A stretch of 64,000 nucleotides of DNA from Agriotes lineatus (Eukaryota > Arthropoda > Insecta > Coleoptera > Elateridae): contig OW679197.1 in the NCBI GenBank assembly GCA_940337035.1, forward strand, positions 58,797,903 through 58,861,902, read 5' to 3'. Positions within the stretch are counted from its first letter, which is position 1, and the number at the start of each line of letters is the position of its first letter. This document shows positions 55,279 through 64,000 of this stretch, one piece after another. The notes beneath the pieces are model-generated. The model worked only from the letters and a program-made list of their open reading frames with translations, searched no databases and was not told the DNA's origin. The translations under genes and the position numbers were made by a program.

Positions 55279-56031
55279 CAGTGGCGGCCTATAAGGAGCA
55301 AAGGAGTCATTGCTCTCCCCATTCAAGAATTTTCTTATTCTAAAAGGGAAAATTTTTCATCATTCTTATTCTAAAGCCCAAACAACGGACAGTAATTTTT
55401 ATTTAATTGCTGGCTTTCACGGACGCATGGGCGCCAGATCGAAGAGGCACGAAGCTTTTCAACAGTTTACAGACCGCTGCGAGGCTTGAGCGGCAAGAAG
55501 TAGGTAGACAGATAAGGATATTTTAACATTCGACCCTCGCGGGCTGCCGCTAACGCTCGTGTTGAGTTACTGACATTGATGCTAACATATCTTTGACACT
55601 TATGGGACTGATAAAGAAACGCCGCGCTATGCCTTAAATTTAAAAGTTATGTGCAATTCCGACAGATGGGAAGTTGGAATTTTCGCAAAATAACTTAAAG
55701 AACTATGCCATTGATGATCTAGTTCATTAAACTTATAAATCACTAGTAAATTGTCGCACATCTTGAAATAATATACGTCAATAACACATAGGTACATCTA
55801 AGTATGTCAAACAGTGGAGATGCAGGTTTTTTGACCGAATGATACATTTAACAGAAAAATTATAGCCTCTATAGTTTGGTAATTTTTCCACTGGCGCTAA
55901 ATTTTACCAGTCCATATACGAAATATTTAAATCTGCGGATCACAATCGGTCTCTGTCTGTGAGGGGGTGGAAAATGCATTTTACGTTCGGTGGTTGGGTC
56001 TACCATCAGAACCCTCCACTAGCCGTCACTA
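55279..56031. mobile_element. Non-autonomous hAT-type element, 753 bp
   Basis: The left end CAGTGGCGGCCTA and the right end TAGCCGTCACTA are inverted repeats with a few mismatches, of the CAGTGGCGGC class common in hAT elements. Flanks are GTATAAAC (55271-55278) and ATATAAAC (56032-56039), an 8-bp duplication with one difference. No transposase frame inside. Confidence 0.7.
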
Positions 56032-56039
56032 ATATAAAC

Positions 56040-59000
56040 TCCAGTACAATAATAAAATCTCTTTATATAATGGATTACATTTAATGTTTACAAATGCAAA
56101 TAATAAAACAAGGAGAATTCGAGTGCATGAATATGGATGAGGTGCTATTAATAGCATCTAGTTATTGATTTTATGCAATTACTTTCAGAATTTGTTACGT
56201 AATTTAATATTTATTTAAATTACCCACGTTCAGAGATTCATTAATACAGAGGAATTGAATTATATTGTAGCTTGAAATAACATTTAGCCTGCAAATGTGC
56301 TACGAATTATAATATGAATACCAGATCTTTCGTAATATGGAGAAATACTGATTGAGTCCGACTTCCTGAAAATTATATTAAACACCACCGCATAAATTAC
56401 CACTGAATGGTTTTACTTACGTTGAAACGGGCCAATTCGTGCCACCTTTATTTACCTATTTCATACCTTTTTATTATATACTCAATTAGTAATAAAGCCT
56501 GACAGTATGTGCTATTATGTCCTATTCAAGTAGAATCGCATCATAAGTAAGAATCGCAATGCAAGTAACCGCAGGCTATAAGTTTCCGAGTGTGAACGCG
56601 CTAGTGCCGCGTGAGAAAATGTGCAAAGCAAGCAATTCGCGGAACAAGGAACAGCGGACTCGAAACAACACTGGGGGTCGGCAAGGGAATTAATTCGCGC
56701 CTTAGTAGGTAGCGGATCGATCATTTCGCTCCCAAATTGACGAAGTGTAGTCTTGCGTGTGCCCACCACGGGGTACGTGCAGCTCTAGGAGAGGTGCAAG
56801 CCAAAAAGTGAAATAACAAATTGGAGGCGCCAGCGGTGTCCAAGACGACAGCGCTTAGAGCAGCAATTTCCTCTAGTAACCAGCGGTTCCGTGGCATCCT
56901 TGTTTGAAGGAGTAAAACCATGTTAGTCCTGCTTGAAACCGCGCTACGAGGTCAGAAAACAATTACAACATTGTTAATAGTTGTTTTAGCGAACCATTGC
57001 GCAACTATGAGCAAGGGATTCGCTGCCAAAAAAACGGGGAAGTACCGGCAGGCATTACGTCATTTGCTGATTTGGCGTCCAGGAGCTTCAAATAGTGACG
57101 CATCCTAAAGAATCGACAACTTCGCGTTCAAGCTATTCGTGTGTGCGGAATTATTTTATACATTGCGCTCGTGAGCTTTGACTTTGCATGCGCTACTGAA
57201 CGTTTAGGATCCAGTTAAGGCATTTTCTCATATGCAGTGCACAACTGCTTTATGTACTTGTTCTATATTTTTTTGTGTGTCTATGCTTGTTTATAGGTTA
57301 TATGTATTCATGTAAACTGTTGAGTTTTTATTACCATTGGCGTTTACATTTGTAAGTACAACATTTCAGGTGTCAACGAGATGATCTCAACAATATTAGT
57401 GTTCCCTTAGCCGCACTGATGATGTGAATAGAGCCTCACAGGTCACCGACTGGGATAAGCTATCGAACCAGGGAATTGTAACGTAATAATTCAGTAGGTG
57501 TAGGGCTAGGCCAAAGGCTGTGTTACAACGTTTACCTCCGATTCAAAATAATTATTCGATCGATTACCATATGGATTTATTGTCGATTGAAGTGAGAATT
57601 TGACACGGAACTGAAACACCACCGTACGGAAATATCAGCGATCCGCTTTCTTTGAAACCTAACAAGTTGCCTAAGCGATGGGCGTTACTCCCACGCGCTC
57701 AAAAGTTTTAATCCGAACGCCGCAAATTGGTAAACCACGCGCTAACAAGCTGCGGCGAGCTTGAGACGTTGAGGATCGTCAGTAGAGTTCAAACATAACA
57801 CCGATATTTTATTATAGCATAAACAATATTGTGGAAAAATATGAAGCCTTTCAAAGGCTAGTAACATCGATTACGTCGTAAAGATACTGTAGTTGCTGCA
57901 AAATAATTAATATCGGACGACATGCAAGACCGTGGTGTTTTCGAGCGATTACTGATGCGATCGGAGGCGTTTCCAGTCGGTGGTAGTTCCAGTCGGTGGT
58001 AAGCCAAGTCGGTGGTTATTCATAAAATTGCACATTTTTCTCATCGAGGTGTTTTATTATCTACTACAGTTTAAGCAAAAAACCCGCCGTGTATATACTA
58101 AAGCCAGAAATGTATTTAACACGTATACAGGAGCTAAATCGTGTACGCCACATCAGCTCCCAACTACACACCCCATTCCAAAGAAAACCGCCCTTTATGT
58201 GCGCAGCATACGCCTGCATGCAGTAATTTATTTAGCAGTGTTTATTTTAATTTAACTCGTCATCCGCGACGGGGATTACGCGCAGCCCCCAGAATTATTT
58301 CCATCAAAACGAGGAGTCAGTGCGGCTTCTCGTAATCTCCAGGATGGAAATGAGATCTGCAGCGCAGGCCTTCGCTATCGAAAGCGGCACAAGTGCCCAT
58401 CGTCGTCGTCCTCAGCTAGAATTACAAAAAGCCCGAGGTGGAATCGGCTAGCAGCAAAAACACGCCGCGATAATGCATGTCACATTAGAATTTAATCTCC
58501 AGGCTGTTGTCTTTGAAAACAGAGAGAGCTGCGGCTGATTCCCGCAGGATTTTCCCCCTTTGTGCTAGTCGCAGCACGAAAAAGGGTAAATTTAAGATCA
58601 TTTACCAAAAGCATGGATGGTTATTTCTTCGTTAAATTATTTATGTATTCATAGTTTGCTATACGCATGCAAACATGTTTATTCAACAACGTATCAAAAT
58701 TAAACATTAGTTCGATATTAATTGCGTTCAAGTCTTAAACAACAAGCAACCCAGTTTATGGGCTTGTTCTCAGCATTCAGCTCGGCTCTGTGTCTCATTT
58801 TGTACCATATGAGTTTTAAATAGCTAATAAGCATAAAGCTTAGTTTGCATGATACCATATTACATTGGAGTTGCAATCTTTGCACTACAATTTGAACCGA
58901 ATTACTTAAATTGGAGTAATTTTTATCTGCACATTTCAAAAATTAGAGTTGAGTCACCACAAATGATGCAAATCATGTTTATAAACATATATTATTCATT

Positions 59001-59914
59001 CATAATCTATAGCCTCTTTTACCTTTCGCTGTCGAGAACCATTCATACCTCGCGGGAAGTGCAACGATGGAGGTTAAAAAACATCGCCCGGGCAACCAGT
59101 TTAATTGCAAGCGTTATCCAGGATAATTTTTAATTTCATGCAAAAGCTGTCTGGTAAATTGCGCGATATTTAATAACATTCCATTACACAAACGGGGGAT
59201 TATTAGTAATTTTTATTTCTATGGGCCCGAATTTCTTGGTTATTAGAGCCTTGCTCGCTAATGCAAAACCGATAAAGAAGTCGCGAGCTGAGGGCAGAAA
59301 TGATGATGCATTTCGGTCCATAAAATTTTATTTCCAGCGAGTCGTATTAAAAATAAAAATTAAAGTCCTGTTTTAACGTCCTTTTTACGGCGTTTTTTGA
59401 TATTTGAGCGATTCTTGTCCAGGGTTGTTCACGTTGCAGCTAGAATTTAAACTTCCAAATATGCAAGATATTCCATCGAGGTACATTGTGAGCTAATTAA
59501 ATGAAAAGAACTTTACTTGTCTATTAACATGTAAAACACAAAGGCCGCATTTGCACGAACAAAATAAATAGTTTTTAATTAACAACAATTATAGTCCGGC
59601 ATTTCTTGAAAACATAATCTAACCATACCTTTTCCGAGGCTTTAATTATTAAAAATTGTTGCCATTGCAAAATTTTATTCATCCTTAGTTAAAGCTCTTA
59701 TGAAATAAACGCATACAAATATATAGTCATCAATTTGTATGTAATAGTCTGTCCTGTATCAAGTATTGTTCAAACAAGAACGGAGATCAAAGAACTGCTT
59801 TCATATTTAATACTTTTTTATTTTATGATCTGTACCTACCTTTTACAAATACAAATATTTTTGTAAGTTTTGAAACTGCAAAATTGCCTATGCATTATGT
59901 TAAGGTATATTACA
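56040..59914. other. No gene recognised
   Basis: Short frames (56515-57108, 57980-58335, 58718-59133) lack domains and often overlap on opposite strands. A three-copy tandem of about 17 bp with CAGTCGGTGGT lies at 57972-58016. I see no RNA gene. Confidence 0.45.
57972..58016. repeat. Short three-copy tandem repeat
   Basis: CCAGTCGGTGGTA occurs twice 17 bp apart, followed by CCAAGTCGGTGGTTA. Local duplication only. Confidence 0.75.
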
Positions 59915-59916
59915 TA

Positions 59917-60152
59917 CCGTGTGTCCACAGGAGGACGCACCATAGGGATAATCAAATAGAATAGAAAGATCGGCTAATGCTGTGATCGCCGGCACGCAAA
60001 AACGTTGTTTTCTGGCTTCTGACTCGCCACTATATGAAACAATATTGTTATAAATGGTACAAGAAAAGGGACGGTGGTCACAGCACTGGTTGATATTTAT
60101 ATTCTATTAGCATTATCTTATCTCTATGGTGCGTACTCCTGTGGACACACGG
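59917..60152. mobile_element. MITE, 236 bp, with TA duplication
   Basis: The left end CCGTGTGTCCACAGGAG and the right end CTCCTGTGGACACACGG are exact inverted repeats apart from one base just inside; pairing continues through CGCACCATAG/CTATGGTGCG. TA flanks both ends (59915-59916 and 60153-60154), consistent with Tc1/mariner-type mobilisation. The centre has no coding capacity. Confidence 0.88.
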
Positions 60153-60329
60153 TATACTGCATACAAAATCATAAATATCCCACTACCCTAACGTTAAAGC
60201 ATTCAACAGTATCAATGATTAAATATAGTTCTAGTATACTTCGCCGCCTAAATAGTATTGTGTAAATGTCACCCCGTAGAAATTTAAATTAGGTATACAT
60301 TATCTTCAAGAAGGAAGAAATTAATTAAC

Positions 60330-62390
60330 CAAGTTTCGTTTCATATAAATTCCACTAGGTATAAATATAGGTCATTGCCATTAGGCATACGTTATGCGCA
60401 CCATTAAACACATTTGCAAGTCAAGTTTTGCTGTACATAAATTACAAATTACAAATAAATTACTTACACCACTAAAGGAAGTAGCTAGTGAAGTTCCATT
60501 CCATATATATTTCAGTATGTATAAATGTAGGTCACTCTCAATAGGCATATATTATTTTCACTCCTAAATATAGTTCTCAGCCAAGTTCTGCTTTGTATAA
60601 CTTTAGTAGCATATAAATGTATGCCATTCCCGCCATGCAGAAATGCGACAGCCAGGTATAAGCTTTGATGCATATAAATGTACACCATTAGCATATAATA
60701 TAAATTACTTCCATTGATATAGAAATTTGCCAACCAAGTTCCTTTTTATTTAAATTTTACTACATAGTAAAAATGCAGGTAGAATGACCTCACAAAAATT
60801 ACTCAAAAATTACTTTCAGCACTAAAAGAACTTGACAGTTCAATTGCACAATTTCACTGTCTGTGAGCCGTTCTTCCCAATCGGTAAAAATTATTCTCAC
60901 TCCTAAACAAATCTGACAGTCAAATTGTATTTTGTATAAATTTAGTTGCATATAACTGTATGCTGTTCCCGTTAGACAGTGATAAACTACTTCCATTACA
61001 GAAATTTTACAACAGGGTACACATTTTGCTGCGTATAACAGCCAAGTTCCATTTTGTATAAATTTCACTACGTATACTTGTAGGTCATTCCCATTAGGCA
61101 CAAATTACTTCGAACACTAAACGAACCTGACGGTCAAATGTCTTCCATATTTTGCCGACTATAAGTGTGAGCTACTCTTCCCAATAGGCATAAATTATTT
61201 CCACTCCTAAACATATTTGTCAGTCAAATTTTATTTTGCATAAATTTACTTACTTGTATATAAGTGTATACCATTCCTGTTAGGTATAAATTACTTCCAC
61301 CACTACAGAAATTCAATCGCCGGATATACATTTTGCTGCGTATAAATGTAGGCCATCGGCATATGAAGTACAAATTACTTTTATAGACGAAGAAATTGCC
61401 AGCCAAGTTCCATTTTGTATAAATACCACTACGTATAAATGAGGCTATTCTCATTAGGCACAAATTACTTTCGACGCTGGAAGAACTTGACAGTCCATAT
61501 AAATTTGGGCCATTCTTCTCAATAGGCATAAATTATGTCTACTTCTAAACATGTCTGTCAGTCAAGTTTTATTTTGTATAAATCTCGCTACGTATAAATG
61601 TAGGCATTCCCATTAGGCACAAATTGCTTCCAACACTAAATGAACTTGACGGTCAAATTGCCTTCCAAATACATTTCACCGTCCATAAATGTGGGCCCTT
61701 CTTCCCATATAGAAGCATGCCGTTCCCGTTAGGAACAAATTACTCCCACCACTACAAAAATTGGATAGCTGGGTATACATTTTGCTGCGCATAAGTGTGG
61801 GCCATTGGCGTGAAATAACAATTACTTTTACCGGCAACAAAATTTGCCAGCTAAGTGCCACTTCGTATAAATTTCACTACGTATAAATGAAGACCATTCT
61901 CATTACGCATAAATTATCCAAAAATAAAGAAATGTATCAAACAAGTCTCACTATGTATACATTTCATTGCATAAATGTAAGCTATTTCCGTTAGGTATAA
62001 ATTATCTCCGCCACTAAACACATTTGACAATCATGTTGTATTTCATATTTCCCTACATGTAAATGTATGCCATTCTCGTTATAGATAAATTACTTCCGTC
62101 ACTAAAGAAATTTGACGGTCAAGTTGCATTCTATATAAATTTCACTGTAGGCCATTCCCAAATTGCACACATATTATTTCCACTTCTAAACATATTTGCC
62201 ACTCAAATTTTATTTTGTAAAAGTCAATTAATGCGATTAGGATTAAATTGCTTCCGTCACTATAGAAATTCGACAGCCAGCTGTGTATAAAAGTGCACCA
62301 TTTGCATGAAGTATAAATTACCACGAGCGAGAATTTGCCAGCCAAGTTCCATTTCGTATAAATTTCATCTACAATATTTCCCTTGATGTA
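60330..62390. repeat. Minisatellite family D, monomer about 92 bp
   Basis: Repeating order: GTATAAATGTAGGCCATTCC, CATTAGGCA(C/T)AAATTACTTCCA, CACTAAA(G/C)AAATTTGAC, AGTCAAGTTCCATTTTGTATAAATTTCACTAC. Longer blocks recur at about 340-360 bp (for example CCATTAGGCACAAATTACTT near 61091 and 61451). The minus-strand frames across this stretch are repeat translation. Confidence 0.85.
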
Positions 62391-64000
62391 AAGCAGCTTC
62401 ACAAGTATCGGTAATGTGGCTCTGCTAGCGTAACAATTTAAATAATACGTAGTGGGAATAGCAGGTATCTAAACACAGCAAAATGTGTATCTGGTAGAAC
62501 TCTGCTGATTAAGCTATATGCACGGTGATATTTCTACTTCCACATATAATTTAAATGGCATGATATATCCATATCTCGCTACTATTGTAGTTTATAATCA
62601 AGAGTAGCAAATACCATGGTAAATAAACCTAAAGCCTAACTGGAATAACAAGAAACACCAAACATGAGCAAACATTTTTTTTTAATTTACAGGTCCGCCG
62701 GAATCATCCCTTCAAAAGTTTAGCAAAAACAAAATGCATATTCATCGCTCCCCAGCCATGCTCCGTTTCGGAAAAGAATTAGTCCCTAGCGACTACTAAC
62801 GGAGAATTACCAGTTGAAGATTTATGCATTAACACATCGTAGGAGGTAATTAAATTTCGCTAGACCTGCGTTTACCACCTCGAATGGCCGGAGACAGAGA
62901 CAGCGGATTTAATTGAAACTGCATTTTCAGGATAAATGTGCAACTCGAGAAGATGCACCGCAACTGCGGCCAGAGCCGGCAAGCAAATTTATCTGTTATG
63001 CTCTGCATTTATGTGACAAAAGGGGAAATTTATGCTGCAACGAAAAATTAACAGCCGCACAGGACTGCTGCAGAATGCTAATTACTCCGCTGTTCGCCGC
63101 GAAATAAAACCCAAATGATGCTGTTGCCAGCGTGGGACACACCTATGTGGTAATTTAATGAAAATAGCGAGTAGCGTAAATTTTTGCTAAAACGAGCTTA
63201 TAAAAATTGGTTTAAAATATAGGTTTAAATGGAGAATGTACCACAATATAATGTCGAGTGCAACTATACAAGTATGTAATTACGAAAATATAGAAGCCAG
63301 GACTGACAGTATCGGTCCTTATTAGTGCCAATTACATTTTAATAATAATGTCAGACTTCCTTTTTTAACAGTTATTAAAGTAACATTTTGTATTTGTGGT
63401 TTAAAAACCAATCTACACCAATGAATGTCTCAAATAGGCTTTTAAGACGTGGAGCCAGACCACGTTTCCCCATTTTCAATTACAAAGATAAAAAGTCTTA
63501 CGAACAGTATTAAACCAACAAAAGCCTTTTCAAACTTTTCAATTTCGTTACGCAAGGCGGTTGGCGCAAAGATTAAAATTTATGAGAATACTGAACCTGA
63601 TAACTGTTGTCCATTAGCTCATTAGTTGTCATTTGCTGAAATCCCAAGTGGAAAACCCAAAAGTTGTATTTATTTATTAATATAGAAGAAATAATTAGTA
63701 GCAATCGTAGAATATTTTATACAAATCGACAAAGACAAAGAAGGATTCGCACCCCTAAGCCGTTGCCATTCTTCGTTGGGATGCAAATATTATGGCACAT
63801 TTACATTAATCTAAGAGTGAATCCTCATTATTTGTGGATGTGCAAATTTTCCGTGGTTAGCTCGCATTCTTCTATGGGCCGATTATCACTATCTTGTGTT
63901 TCACGTAGCTTCAAAGGAGAATAATGCATTTGCAGGCCTACTTTTGGCTACCCCGGCTTCGTGCCTTCTTTACCAATCAATCCGTTATGTGGGCGATCTC
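62391..64000. other. No gene recognised
   Basis: Unique AT-rich sequence to the right edge. Frames at 62913-63107 and 63664-63924 have no recognisable domain. Confidence 0.5.

Noticed and set aside
60512..62402. Several minus-strand frames of 60-100 codons
   Set aside because: All are translations of minisatellite D units.

Overview
The window is eukaryotic genomic DNA, almost certainly from an insect. It is AT-rich, intron-bearing and repeat-dense, with dispersed AACCTAACC motifs, mariner, hAT and LINE relics, and one exon that reads clearly as ASPP (apoptosis-stimulating of p53 protein, PPP1R13B/TP53BP2 family). I cannot place the order with confidence. Host protein-coding content is sparse: the ASPP exon on the minus strand (8342-8615), and a Ser/Ala/Lys-rich minus-strand ORF (39691-40182) that could be an upstream or first exon of the same gene. 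Most of the window would then be intron.

The centrepiece is a complete, apparently intact 16,426-bp Maverick/Polinton (polintovirus-like) element at 21664-38089. It has 1,235-bp terminal inverted repeats of equal length (one mismatch seen by eye), AG...CT termini and a perfect 6-bp target duplication, TACGAA. It sits in a roughly 60-bp minisatellite whose every unit carries TTGTACGAATAAAC, so removing the element and one TACGAA restores a normal unit. On the plus strand it carries a protein-primed family B DNA polymerase with an OTU-like domain and a cysteine-rich region. On the minus strand, tightly packed from right to left, are an unknown 291-aa protein, a tRNA-Leu(TAA), the packaging ATPase, two conserved proteins of unknown function, a DDE integrase with a chromodomain, the penton-like minor capsid protein, a small basic virion-type protein, the major capsid protein, a DEDD-nuclease-like protein and an adenovirus-type cysteine protease. 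Together these supply replication, integration, capsid, maturation and packaging, i.e. a virus-like life cycle.

Four features go beyond a textbook Polinton. (1) The 5' part of the polymerase gene is split by introns, and a 353-bp intron+exon unit is tandemly triplicated so that every copy splices in frame. (2) The element carries a well-formed tRNA-Leu(TAA) gene with a T-run terminator. (3) Each TIR carries a tRNA-like, Pol III-type unit (A box, B box, T6 terminator) that cannot fold as a normal tRNA and resembles in concept the adenoviral VA RNA genes. (4) The small basic protein carries an adenain-type cleavage motif, matching the encoded protease.

The rest is satellite and mobile DNA. Four unrelated minisatellite families lie at 1-4255, 20222-46872 (interrupted), 50270-54335 and 60330-62390. 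At least three show higher-order periods near 300-360 bp. Non-autonomous elements with recognisable ends and target duplications lie at 2349-2781 (TA), 47267-47994 (8-bp, hAT), 55279-56031 (8-bp, hAT) and 59917-60152 (TA). There is also a foldback-type element at 11681-12765, a mariner-type transposase relic at 9995-10510 and a 5'-truncated LINE at 53375-53922. The long stretches between these hold no gene I can support.
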